Source: Roseicella frigidaeris
Lineage (GTDB): Bacteria > Pseudomonadota > Alphaproteobacteria > Acetobacterales > Acetobacteraceae
Direction of reading: 5' to 3'
Length of the DNA: 64,000 nucleotides
Assembly: GCF_003258945.1 (NCBI RefSeq)
Contig: NZ_QLIX01000008.1
Span: 1 to 64,000 of the forward strand
The notes beneath the pieces were generated by a model. The model worked only from the letters and a program-made list of their open reading frames with translations, was not told where the DNA came from and made no database searches. This document shows positions 51,924 through 59,725 of this stretch, one piece after another; positions within the stretch are counted from its first letter, which is position 1; each line of letters opens with the position of its first letter. A program made the position numbers and the translations under genes.

Positions 51924-52526
51924 TCAAGCGACCTGCGCGCCGGCGGCCCTGGCCACCGGCGCCCGGCGGGCACCACCGGCCCGCAGGAACTCTGCATGGG
52001 CGGAGACGTCGGGCCCGCCGGACGCATCGCCGGTGCAACGGACAGGCAGCACCCGTTCGGCCCATGCCGCGGCGATGATCCGCGCCTGGCAGGCAGCCAT
52101 CAGGCTGGCCGGCCCGGTTGAGCGGATGCCGACGGGATCAGCCTCCAACTCGCGGTGCACCGGCACGGCCGGAAGCGCTGCGTGCCGCGTCTCGGCCAAA
52201 AGTGCAAGAGCGCGCGCCGCGTCGTCGGCCGCCGGCGCCGCGGCGGGCGACGGGCCAGCGGCCCGCGCCGGTCCAGGGAGACCGGTGTGGCGGGCGGGTG
52301 TCGGCGTGGGGTGGCGAGCAGGCCGGGACGGCACGCGCCGGCGGTTCACATATGCGACGGCGGAGCCATCCGATCGCGTCGCACGGCAGCGCGGGGCGCT
52401 GCGAGGAACGGGCAGGGCGCGATGCGACGCCGGGTGCCGCCGCACCGTCCGGACACGCGCAACCATAAGCAGCGCCAAGGTGGCGCCGCCTGCGTGCAGG
52501 ACACGGCGTGACGGGATCCCGGACAT
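51924..52526 (-). CDS. Hypothetical protein, possible secreted or anchored (low confidence)
   Basis: A 200-codon open frame with an excellent RBS (ggggaggaaa directly before the ATG at 52526). Its N-terminus, MSGIPSRRVLHAGGATLALL, has Arg-rich then hydrophobic character, as in a weak signal or Tat-like leader. Third codon positions are largely G/C but less uniform than in neighbours. The middle is Pro/Arg-rich. The C-terminal part (LLAETRHAALPAVPVHRELE, ACQARIIAAAWAERVLPVRC) looks more ordered. I recognise no family. Supporting it are the RBS and the otherwise empty 880-bp gap; against it are the lack of homology that I can recall and Pro/Arg bias. Confidence 0.4.
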   Translation of the reverse strand: MSGIPSRRVLHAGGATLALLMVARVRTVRRHPASHRALPVPRSAPRCRATRSDGSAVAYVNRRRVPSRPARHPTPTPARHTGLPGPARAAGPSPAAAPAADDAARALALLAETRHAALPAVPVHRELEADPVGIRSTGPASLMAACQARIIAAAWAERVLPVRCTGDASGGPDVSAHAEFLRAGGARRAPVARAAGAQVA

Positions 52527-52663
52527 TTTCCTCCCCGGACGGGCGGGTTGCGTATCGCATGCCGGATGCCGGCCCGGCAAGCCGCGCCCCGGCGCCGGGC
52601 GGCGCCCTGGACAGGGAAGGGGCTTCCCGCAATCCTCCGGGACTTGCTGCCTGGGATCGCACC

Positions 52664-53860
52664 ATGTCGGCCGCCCATTCCGAACGACTGAAAAACGACC
52701 CGGAAACGCGCATCCGGGAGGCGGTCGCGGCGATCGAGCCGGGCCTCGTGGCGATCCGCCGCGACATCCACGCCCATCCCGAGCTCGGCTTCGAGGAGAT
52801 GCGCACCGCCGGCATCGTGGCCGCCGAGCTGGCCCGCCTCGGCATCCCGCACCGCACCGGCATCGGCCGCACCGGCGTGGTCGGGGTGATCGAGGGCGGC
52901 AGGCCGGGCCCGACGCTGGCCATCCGCGCCGACATGGACGCGCTGCCGATCCAGGAGGAGACCGGGCTCGCCTTCGCCTCCACCGTGCCCGGGACGATGC
53001 ATGCCTGCGGCCATGACATCCACACGACGACGCTGCTCGGCGTCGCCGAGGTGCTGCGGGGGCTGGCGCCGCAGCTCGCCGGCCGCGTGGTGCTGGTCTT
53101 CCAGCCGGCCGAGGAGGCGTTGGGCGGCGCCGCGGCGATGATCGCCGATGGCGTGCTGGAGGGCGTCGACATGGCGCTCGGCTTCCACAACCATCCGGAC
53201 ATGCCGGTCGGCCGCTTCGCCTATGTCCGCGGCTCCACCCTGGCGGCGGCCGACCGCTTCGACCTCGTCATCCGCGGCCGCAGCGGCCATGCCGCGCATC
53301 CGGAGCTCGCCATCGATCCCATCGTCGCCGCCGGCGCCTTCATCGGCCAGGCGCAGACCGTGGTGAGCCGGGAGATCGACCCGCTGCTGCCCGCCGTCGT
53401 CACCATCGGCATGGTGCAGGGCGGCACCGCCCCGAACATCATCCCCGAGACGGTGACGCTGAAGGGCACGGTGCGCACGCTGCAGCCCGCGGCGCGCGAC
53501 GTGGCGGAGGCGGCGCTGCGCCGGCTGGCGGCGGGGCTGGACGCGATGCACCGCACGCGCTCGGCGCTCGACTTCCGCCGCGGCGTGCCGCCGCTGATCA
53601 ATGCCGAGAGCGTGCTCGAGCCGGCCGTCGCCGCCGTGCGGCGGCAGCTCGGCGAGGTGCTGGCCGAGGGGCGGCCGAGCATGGGGGCGGAGGATTTCGC
53701 CGAGTTCGCCGAGCGGGTGCCGGCCTTCCATCTCCGCGTCGGCAGCGGCGCCCCCGGCCGCGACGACCATCTGCACAACGACCGCTACCAGCCGGATGAG
53801 CGCTGCATCGGCCTCGGCGTGCAGGCCCTCTCGCGCATCGCGCTCGACATGCTGGCATGA
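52664..53860 (+). CDS. M20D amidohydrolase (hippurate hydrolase/IAA-amino acid hydrolase-like)
   Basis: A 398-residue metallo-amidohydrolase. Motifs: RRDIHAHPELGFEEMRTAGI, AIRADMDALPIQEETG, MHACGHDIHTTTLLGVA (metal Cys/His), VFQPAEEALGGAAAMI (catalytic Glu), GRSGHAAHPELAIDP and the C-terminal SMGAEDFAEF. It cleaves N-acyl amino acids to acid plus amino acid. ATG at 52664; longer starts add a Pro/Gly-rich extension without RBS. It heads an operon with two PanE paralogs and a VOC protein. Confidence 0.92.
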   Translation: MSAAHSERLKNDPETRIREAVAAIEPGLVAIRRDIHAHPELGFEEMRTAGIVAAELARLGIPHRTGIGRTGVVGVIEGGRPGPTLAIRADMDALPIQEETGLAFASTVPGTMHACGHDIHTTTLLGVAEVLRGLAPQLAGRVVLVFQPAEEALGGAAAMIADGVLEGVDMALGFHNHPDMPVGRFAYVRGSTLAAADRFDLVIRGRSGHAAHPELAIDPIVAAGAFIGQAQTVVSREIDPLLPAVVTIGMVQGGTAPNIIPETVTLKGTVRTLQPAARDVAEAALRRLAAGLDAMHRTRSALDFRRGVPPLINAESVLEPAVAAVRRQLGEVLAEGRPSMGAEDFAEFAERVPAFHLRVGSGAPGRDDHLHNDRYQPDERCIGLGVQALSRIALDMLA

Positions 53861-53902
53861 GGCAGGCACGGGCATGAGACAGGTGCGGGGCGCCGCCGGC
53901 GC

Positions 53903-54895
53903 ATGAGGGTCTGCGTCTACGGCGCCGGCGCCATCGGCGGCCATGTCGCGGCCCGGCTGGCGCGCGGCGGGGCGGCGGTCTCGGTCGTCGCCCGGGGCGC
54001 GCATCTGGCCGCGATCCGCGAGCGGGGGCTGACGGTCGCGGCGGCCGATGGGATGCTGTACTGCCAGCCCCGGGCGAGCGAGGACCCGCGCGATCTCGGC
54101 CCGCAGGATGCGGTGATCGTCACCGTCAAGGCGCCGGCCCTGCCGCAGGTCGCCGCCGGCATCGCGCCGCTGCTCGGGCCGGAGACCGCCGTCGCCTTCG
54201 TCATGAACGGCATCCCCTGGTGGTATTTCGACCGCACGGCGCGGGAGGGCGAGCGGCTGCCGGCGCTCGATCCCGGCGAGGCGCTGCGGCGGGCCGTCGG
54301 CATCCCGCGCACCCTCGGCGGCGTGGTCTACGCCGCGGCCAGCGTCACCGCGCCGGGGCGGATCGAGGCCCTCGCGCCCGACAGCCGCGTGCTGCTCGGC
54401 GAGCTCGACGGCGCCATGACGCCGCGGCTCGCGGCGCTGGCCGCGGCGATCTCGGCCGGCGGCATGCGCGGCGAGGCGGTGCCGGACATCCGCCGGGCGG
54501 TCTGGACCAAGCTGCTCGGCAACCTGATGACCGGGCCGCTCTGCCTGCTCGCCCGCGCCTCGATGCAGGAGGTGCTGGCGGCGCCGGCGGTGCGCGAGGC
54601 CGCCATCGCCATCGCCCGCGAGGTGATGGCGCTGGCCGCCGCCCATGGCCAGCCCATCGCCGGCGACGCGCCGGAGGCGCGCATCGCCCGCTCCGCCGGG
54701 CTGCGGCACCGGCCCTCCATCCTGCAGGACCTGGAGGCCGGGCGGCCGATGGAGGTGGAGGCGCTGTTCCAGGCGCCGCTGGCGCTGGCCCGCGCCGCCG
54801 GGGTGCCGGTGCCGATGCTGGAATTGATGGTCGCGCTCGCCACGCAGGCCGCGACCGGGGCCGGGCTCTACGTGGCGCCGGCGGGGATGGGATAG
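53903..54895 (+). CDS. 2-dehydropantoate 2-reductase family protein (PanE-like), copy 1
   Basis: A 330-residue NADPH-dependent ketopantoate-reductase-fold protein. N-terminal Rossmann VCVYGAGAIGGHVAARLARG, conserved Lys in VTVKAPALPQVA, VAFVMNGIPWWYF, then RAVWTKLLGNLMTGPLCLLA with the conserved Asn/Asn substrate positions, and the closing helix RPSILQDLEAGRPMEVEAL. Located 42 bp after the amidohydrolase and only 8 bp before a clear paralog. In such an operon it is more likely a catabolic 2-hydroxy-/2-oxoacid dehydrogenase than the pantothenate enzyme. Confidence 0.9.
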   Translation: MRVCVYGAGAIGGHVAARLARGGAAVSVVARGAHLAAIRERGLTVAAADGMLYCQPRASEDPRDLGPQDAVIVTVKAPALPQVAAGIAPLLGPETAVAFVMNGIPWWYFDRTAREGERLPALDPGEALRRAVGIPRTLGGVVYAAASVTAPGRIEALAPDSRVLLGELDGAMTPRLAALAAAISAGGMRGEAVPDIRRAVWTKLLGNLMTGPLCLLARASMQEVLAAPAVREAAIAIAREVMALAAAHGQPIAGDAPEARIARSAGLRHRPSILQDLEAGRPMEVEALFQAPLALARAAGVPVPMLELMVALATQAATGAGLYVAPAGMG

Positions 54896-54903
54896 AGAAG
54901 GCG

Positions 54904-55893
54904 ATGCGGCTTTGCATCTTCGGCGCCGGGGCGATCGGCGGGCATCTGGCGGGCCGGCTCGGCAAGGGCGGCGCCGAGGTCTCGGTGGTCGCCCGCGGCG
55001 CGCATCTCGCGGCGATCCGCGAGCGCGGGCTGCTGATCCGCGCCGGTGACGGCGAGATGCATCTGCGGCCGCAGGCCAGCGACGACCCGGCCAGGCTCGG
55101 CCCGCAGGATGCCGTCATCGTCTGCACCAAGGTGCCGGCGCTCGGCAGCGTGGCGCGGGCCATCGCGCCGCTGCTCGGGCCGGAGACGCCGGTCCTCTTC
55201 GTCACCAACGGCATCCCCTGGTGGTACTTCGCCGGGCATGGCGGGCCGGAGGAGGGGCAGCGCGTGCCGGAGGCCGATCCCGACGGCAGCGTCTGGGAAC
55301 GGATCGGGCCGGGCCGGGCCATCGGCGGCGTCATCTACTCCGCCTGCCACGTGCCGGAGCCGGGCGTGATCGAGGTGACGAGCAAGGGCAGCAAGCTGAT
55401 CCTCGGGGAGCCGGATGGCAGCCGCTCGGCGCGCGCCGTGGCGCTGGCCGGGGCCTTCAAGGCCGGCGGCATGCCCTGCAGCGTCTCCGGGACGATCCGC
55501 ACCGAGGTCTGGGGCAAGCTGCTGAACAACCTCTCCAACGGCCCGCTCTGCCTGCTGACGCGCCAGGACATGCGCGCGACCTTCCGCGACCCGGTGCTGC
55601 GCGAGGCGGCGGTGCAGGTGGTGCGCGAGGGCATGGCGATCGCGGCGAGCCTCGGCCAGGCGGTGCCGGGCGCGCCGGAGGAGCGCGTCACCCTCTCGGC
55701 CGACATCCCGCACAAGCCCTCCATCCTGCAGGATCTCGAGGCCGGGCGGCCGATGGAGATGGACTCGCTGTTCCAGGTGGTGCTCCGCCTGGGGCGCGAG
55801 CGCGGCGTCCCGGCGCCGACCCTCGCCCTGCTGGTGGCGATGGCGGCGCAGGCCGCCGAGGCGGCCGGCCTCTACCGGCGCGCCGGGGGCTGA
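54904..55893 (+). CDS. 2-dehydropantoate 2-reductase family protein (PanE-like), copy 2
   Basis: A 329-residue paralog of the preceding gene; shared blocks include GAGAIGGHLAGRLGKGGAEV, ARGAHLAAIRERGL, FVTNGIPWWYF and KPSILQDLEAGRPME. Rossmann and Lys (VCTKVPALGSVA) are conserved, as are the active-site Asn residues in VWGKLLNNLSNGPLCLL. The ATG at 54904 follows gatagagaaggcg. It ends 2 bp before the VOC gene. Retention of two copies in tandem suggests two related substrates or a heteromeric enzyme. Confidence 0.9.
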   Translation: MRLCIFGAGAIGGHLAGRLGKGGAEVSVVARGAHLAAIRERGLLIRAGDGEMHLRPQASDDPARLGPQDAVIVCTKVPALGSVARAIAPLLGPETPVLFVTNGIPWWYFAGHGGPEEGQRVPEADPDGSVWERIGPGRAIGGVIYSACHVPEPGVIEVTSKGSKLILGEPDGSRSARAVALAGAFKAGGMPCSVSGTIRTEVWGKLLNNLSNGPLCLLTRQDMRATFRDPVLREAAVQVVREGMAIAASLGQAVPGAPEERVTLSADIPHKPSILQDLEAGRPMEMDSLFQVVLRLGRERGVPAPTLALLVAMAAQAAEAAGLYRRAGG

Positions 55894-55895
55894 GC

Positions 55896-56732
55896 ATGGC
55901 GCCCCTCCTCGACCACCTCGTCATCGATGTGCGGGACCGGATGGCGGCCGGCGCGGCGCGGCTGGCGGCGCTCGGCTTCCAGCTCACCCCGCTGGGGCGC
56001 CACAGTCTCGGCTCGGCCAACCATCTCGCCGTCCTCGGCGAGGACTATCTCGAGCTGCTCGGCACGGATGTGCCGGGCGGGCCGCTGCGGCCGGACATCG
56101 CCGCCGACCCCGTCGGGCTGAACGGGCTGGTCTTCAAGACCGATGCCGCCGAGGCGCTGTCCGCGGCGCTGCTGGCGCGCGGTGTGCCGGCCCTGCCGGC
56201 GCAGAGCTTCCACCGGCCGGTGGAATTGCCGGATGGCGGCCGCGGCGAGGCCCGCTTTCGCACCGTGCGGCTCGACCGGGCCGCGGCCTTCGATGGCCGG
56301 CTCTACTGGTGCGAGCACCTGACGCCGCAGCATGTCTGGCGCCCGGAATGGCAGCGCCATCCGAACGGCGCCTGTGCCATCGCCCGCGTGCTGCTCGCCG
56401 CGCGCGACCCGCAGCGCCAGGCGGCGATGTTCCGCCGGATCCACGGCGCGGCGGCCGTCCAGGCCGGCGAGGATGGCCGCGTCGTCCTGCCCTGCGGGCC
56501 GGTGCAGGTGGAGATCGCGCCGCATGCCGCGGTGGCGGCCGAACTCGGCGAGGCGGCGCCCGATCCCGCCGGGCGGGGCGATCATCTGGTGCTCGTCGCG
56601 CTCAGGGTGACGGCCCTTGCCGACACCGTGGCCCTGCTGCGGAGCCGCGGCATCGCGGTGGACTCCACGCCGACGGGGTTGCGCGTGCCGGCCGAGCCGG
56701 CCTTGAACGCCGTGGTCGATTTCATCGCCTGA
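55896..56732 (+). CDS. VOC (vicinal oxygen chelate) family protein, Glyoxalase_3 type
   Basis: A 278-residue protein. N-terminal half: LDHLVIDVRDRMAAGAARLA, LGFQLTPLGRHSLGSANHLA, YLELLGTDVPGGPLRPD. Conserved LYWCEHLTPQHVWRPEWQ and HPNGACAIARVLLAA are typical of Glyoxalase-like domain proteins (PF13468). The C-terminal half is a second, weaker VOC repeat (HLVLVALRVTALADTVALLR). Likely metal-dependent isomerase/lyase or hydrolase, substrate unknown. Last gene of the amidohydrolase-panE-panE operon, with a 2-bp gap. Confidence 0.85.
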   Translation: MAPLLDHLVIDVRDRMAAGAARLAALGFQLTPLGRHSLGSANHLAVLGEDYLELLGTDVPGGPLRPDIAADPVGLNGLVFKTDAAEALSAALLARGVPALPAQSFHRPVELPDGGRGEARFRTVRLDRAAAFDGRLYWCEHLTPQHVWRPEWQRHPNGACAIARVLLAARDPQRQAAMFRRIHGAAAVQAGEDGRVVLPCGPVQVEIAPHAAVAAELGEAAPDPAGRGDHLVLVALRVTALADTVALLRSRGIAVDSTPTGLRVPAEPALNAVVDFIA

Positions 56733-56968
56733 TCTTTCCGTTGCGCCGGCGCCGCGGTCGAGACTTCTCGTGATGCACGCCGCTTTTCCGTGGAACGCGA
56801 CGCATGCCTTAGGCGTCTTCCCTGCGGAGCGGATCGCGCCAGGGCGTGAACGCCGAGGTGCGTGAATCCACTCCGAAAACGACACCCTGCATCGGTGCGG
56901 CGGACAGTCCTGGTCGCGCGCCGCTGTAGTCCCGCGCGGGCCTGGTCCGAGGCGAGGAAGAGCGCTGC

Positions 56969-57181
56969 ATGGATCTGCATCTGAGTCCGAAGAACCGCAT
57001 GAACGACACGATAGGCCGCCGGGATGTGCCGCCGCCCCGCGAGGATGCGAGCGCGGGCCCTCGCCCGTCCGCCGAGGACCGTCCCTGGCGCGACCGCCGG
57101 AAGGCGGTGTTCGATGTCGCGGATTTTCGCGCCATCGCCGATTTCGCCGGCATCCGGCGGCAGCCACGGCGCGGCCGCTGA
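56969..57181 (+). CDS. Small hypothetical protein
   Basis: A 70-residue, very charged and Arg/Pro-rich protein. It begins MDLHLSPKNRMNDTIGRRDV, with a second ATG at codon 11, and a more ordered stretch AVFDVADFRAIADFAGIRRQ. Purine-rich gaggcgaggaagagc lies upstream of the ATG. Codon third positions are GC-biased, so it is plausibly real. No family recognised. It stands alone: 236 bp of empty sequence on its left (56733-56968) and 45 bp before the convergent DUF429-like gene. Confidence 0.5.
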   Translation: MDLHLSPKNRMNDTIGRRDVPPPREDASAGPRPSAEDRPWRDRRKAVFDVADFRAIADFAGIRRQPRRGR

Positions 57182-57226
57182 GCCGCCCCGGGGAAGGCCG
57201 CCGGCATGGCCGCCTTCCCCTCCGTC

Positions 57227-58264
57227 TCAGCCGCTCGCCGGCGCGGGCGGCGCAGGCGGACGGGGCAGGGCGGTCTGGCCCAGCACCCAGCCTTCCCAGC
57301 GGCGGATCCAGGGATCGTCGGGGACGAAATCCGGCCGCAGCCCATCCAGCACGCCGATCAGCCCGAGCAGGCCGATGACGGAATCGAAGCGGTCCTCGCC
57401 TGCCGCGTCGCGTCCGAAGCCGGCCGTCGCAGCGGCGAGGAGGGCCGCGTCGGGTTGGACGCGGCGCGCCGTCATCTCGGCCAGCAGGGCCGGCGCCAGC
57501 GCCCGCCTCGCTGTCTCGGCCCGCTTGCTGCCGGCCAGCCGCAGGCCGCACTGGCGGAGCGCCTCGGCCGGATAGACCTCGGCCAGCACCGCCCGGCCCG
57601 GCGCGAGCAGCGCGTGCAGCCCGCCCTCGAAGGGCCAGAGGCGGATCGGCGCCGCCCCCTCCAGCGCCGGGATCAGCCAGTCCCGCCAGGCGGCGATCGC
57701 CGCCTTGCCCGACTGGTTGGCGCCGAGGGTCCAGAAGAGCGGCGCGCCGGCCGGCCGCTCCGCCGTCGCCCGGTCGCACCAGCGGGACAACTCCTGCGGC
57801 CCGGCGAGGCCGAGCGCCGCGGCATGCGCCGCCCGCGTCATGCCGGCGACGCCGCGGGCCGGGTAGAAGGGGCTGGCCGCGGCGACCGTCTCCAGCCCGG
57901 CATTCACCACGAAGAATTCCGGCCGCGCCGCGAGCCCGCGCAGGAACGCCGGAAAGCCCGGCTCCGGCCGCGTCGCGGCATAGGCCCGCGGCAGGCCGAG
58001 CGGCAGGTCGAGCCCGAGCGCGACCGGCAGGCCAGGCCCGAGCAGCCTCGGCAGCAGCGCCGCGAGGTCGCCGACCGGCTCCGGGGCGCCGGCCCGCCAT
58101 TGTCCTTCCGCGCGACGGGCCCAAGTCAGCCAACGCTTGCGCGGATCGGTGCTCCAATCCGCATGGGCGGCGATCATGTCACCCCGCCAGGCGGCGCGCG
58201 GCATGCCGCCGTCCAGCGGAGGGCGATCACGCGGATCGCGGCCGGCGGGGAGGGATGGCGTCAT
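57227..58264 (-). CDS. DUF429-like protein (predicted RNase H-fold nuclease)
   Basis: Up to 345 residues. IAAHADWSTDPRKRWLTWAR (an Asp early in strand 1), GLDLPLGLPRAY, AVLAEVYPAEALRQCGL and GEDRFDSVIGLLGLIGVLDG follow the pattern of DUF429 proteins, in which scattered Asp/Glu residues form a metal site. The real function is unknown. The ATG at 58264 overlaps the ATG of the opposite-strand cytochrome gene; an internal ATG at 58204 (MPRAAWRGD) or 58177 (MIAAHADW) may be the true start. No operon partner on this strand. Confidence 0.65.
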   Translation of the reverse strand: MTPSLPAGRDPRDRPPLDGGMPRAAWRGDMIAAHADWSTDPRKRWLTWARRAEGQWRAGAPEPVGDLAALLPRLLGPGLPVALGLDLPLGLPRAYAATRPEPGFPAFLRGLAARPEFFVVNAGLETVAAASPFYPARGVAGMTRAAHAAALGLAGPQELSRWCDRATAERPAGAPLFWTLGANQSGKAAIAAWRDWLIPALEGAAPIRLWPFEGGLHALLAPGRAVLAEVYPAEALRQCGLRLAGSKRAETARRALAPALLAEMTARRVQPDAALLAAATAGFGRDAAGEDRFDSVIGLLGLIGVLDGLRPDFVPDDPWIRRWEGWVLGQTALPRPPAPPAPASG

Positions 58265-58838
58265 GGCGGGAATGGCTGAGCTTGGCCTCCGGAGGCCGGT
58301 GGGCGTGGCGCCTGCGAGCTACAGCGCCGGCGCCAAGTGGTTCCACTGGATCACCGCGGCGCTGCTGGCGATCGCCCTGCCGGTCGGCTTCGTCATCCAG
58401 CACATCAAGGACAGCGACAAGACGATCTTCTACACCCTGCACGAATCGGCCGGCCTCACCATCCTCCTCGTCGCCCTGGCGCGGCTGGCCTGGCGGCTGC
58501 GGCATCCGCCGCCGCCGTTGCCGGCGCAGGTGCCGCGGCTGCTGCAGCGGGTCGCCGCGGCGGTGCATCACAGCCTCTACGCGCTGCTGATCCTGCAACC
58601 CATCCTCGGCTTCGTCGCCACCAATGCCTGGGGCTTCCCGCTGCGCGGCGAGAGCGCCTATCTCGGCTTCATCGACCTGCCGCAGATCATGGAGAAAAAC
58701 GAGGGGCTCGCCGAGGTATTGCAGACCCTGCACACCATCGGCGGCTGGGCGATCCTGGTGCTGCTGGTGCTGCATGTCGCCGGCGTGGTCTTCCACCAGG
58801 CGATCCGCCGGGACGGCACGCTGCTGCGGATGATCTGA
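58263..58838 (+). CDS. Cytochrome b561 family protein
   Basis: A 191-residue, four-helix di-heme membrane protein. Heme-ligand histidines are in order: GAKWFHWITAALLAIALPVG, LHESAGLTILLVALAR, VAAAVHHSLYALLILQPILG, and VLLVLHVAGVVFHQAIR. It transfers electrons, typically from quinol, in the inner membrane. ATG at 58263 (MAGMAELGL) or 58272. The start overlaps the divergent DUF429-like start, so both genes would share a compact promoter if both upstream starts are used. Confidence 0.92.
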   Translation: MAGMAELGLRRPVGVAPASYSAGAKWFHWITAALLAIALPVGFVIQHIKDSDKTIFYTLHESAGLTILLVALARLAWRLRHPPPPLPAQVPRLLQRVAAAVHHSLYALLILQPILGFVATNAWGFPLRGESAYLGFIDLPQIMEKNEGLAEVLQTLHTIGGWAILVLLVLHVAGVVFHQAIRRDGTLLRMI

Positions 58839-58892
58839 TGGCCGGCACGGCGCCGGCCGGTGGCCCATGGCGGCGGTGCCGGGCGGGCCGGC

Positions 58893-59102
58893 TCAGAGCG
58901 GCTTCTGCGCCTTCTCGAGGAGGCGGGCGAGCAGGCCGGGCTTCTTGGCCGGCACCGGCTGGCGGGCCTTCGCCAGGTCTGCCCGCTCCAGCGCAGCATC
59001 CTTCTCCTTGTTGGACAGCCATTTCTCCAGGCTCATGCCCGCCTTGGCAGCCCGTTTCGCCTCATAGGCGCGCTGGGCTTCGGTCATCTTGCGTTGATCC
59101 AT
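58893..59102 (-). CDS. Small basic helical protein, unknown
   Basis: A 69-residue Lys/Arg/Ala-rich protein: MDQRKMTEAQRAYEAKRAAK, then AGMSLEKWLSNKEKDAALER, and C-terminal amphipathic GLLARLLEKAQKPL. Almost wholly predicted alpha-helix; the pattern AYEAKRAAKAGMSLEKWL is conserved in related bacteria as far as I recall, but without function. ATG at 59102; an in-frame ATG 51 bp upstream is weaker. It converges on the cytochrome gene and is divergent from the DUF1491 gene. Confidence 0.65.
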   Translation of the reverse strand: MDQRKMTEAQRAYEAKRAAKAGMSLEKWLSNKEKDAALERADLAKARQPVPAKKPGLLARLLEKAQKPL

Positions 59103-59188
59103 GGGACCCTCATCGGCACCGGCAGATGTGCCGGCAACCCCGCCGCTCGGCAAGCAGGGGCTTGATGCCGAGGGAGGATCGCGCCCCT

Positions 59189-59530
59189 ATGCGACGCATG
59201 GAAGCGCGCGTGAAGGCGGGAATCTGGGTCTCGATGGCCCTGCGGCTGGCGGACATCGCCGGGCGGAGCGGGGCCGTGCTGCGCAAGGGCGATCCGGATT
59301 CCGGCGGCATCCTCTGCGTCCTGCGCGGCAGGGAGGGCCTCGTCGTGCTGAGCCAGGTGCGGGATGCCGAGGGACGGCCCGCCTGGCTGCGCGGCAGCGG
59401 CGCCCAGCCGGTCGATCAGGCCGCCGCCGATGCCTATGTGGAACGGCAGGTGAAGCGCGACCCGGATCTCTGGGTGGTGGAATTCGAGGCCCCCGACCTC
59501 GTCCCGCCCTTCGAGGGCCGCATGCTCTAG
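59189..59530 (+). CDS. DUF1491 family protein
   Basis: A 113-residue cytosolic protein. The DUF1491 signature is evident: RVKAGIWVSMALRLADIAGR, GAVLRKGDPDSGGILCVLRG and QVKRDPDLWVVEFEAPDLVP. ATG at 59189 is 12 bp after gagggagg; ATGs at 59165 and 59198 are alternatives. The stop TAG forms part of atgctctag, resembling the terminal tag of repeat family 1, though no hairpin follows. The family is restricted mostly to alphaproteobacteria and uncharacterised. Confidence 0.85.
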   Translation: MRRMEARVKAGIWVSMALRLADIAGRSGAVLRKGDPDSGGILCVLRGREGLVVLSQVRDAEGRPAWLRGSGAQPVDQAAADAYVERQVKRDPDLWVVEFEAPDLVPPFEGRML

Positions 59531-59585
59531 CGACGCCACAGCGGAGCCCTGGCGGAGGCCGGCCAGCACGGGACCATCCCGAATC

Positions 59586-59666
59586 GCAACATTGTGTTGT
59601 CGATCCAACGCTTCCGTGAGATGCGTTTTTTCGCGCGACAGTTTCAATTGTGCGAAGCACACCGGG
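59586..59666 (+). promoter_or_regulatory. Candidate control region of the response regulator gene
   Basis: In the 195-bp gap before the response regulator lie two short perfect inverted repeats: CAACA-TTG-TGTTG (about 59587-59599) and TGTGC-GAA-GCACA (about 59650-59662), in DNA that is locally less GC-rich (a ttttttcg run near 59625). These could be regulator-binding sites or mRNA hairpins. Identified by eye only. Confidence 0.35.
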
Positions 59667-59725
59667 AATCGCGCAGGTTTGCGACACGTCCCGGGCGTTC
59701 TGCCCATCACATTCCGGAGGTCGAT

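Noticed and set aside
53903-55893. Pantothenate biosynthesis genes (panE proper)
   Set aside because: Two diverged tandem copies lie with an amidohydrolase and a VOC protein, without panB, panC or panD; a catabolic role fits better.
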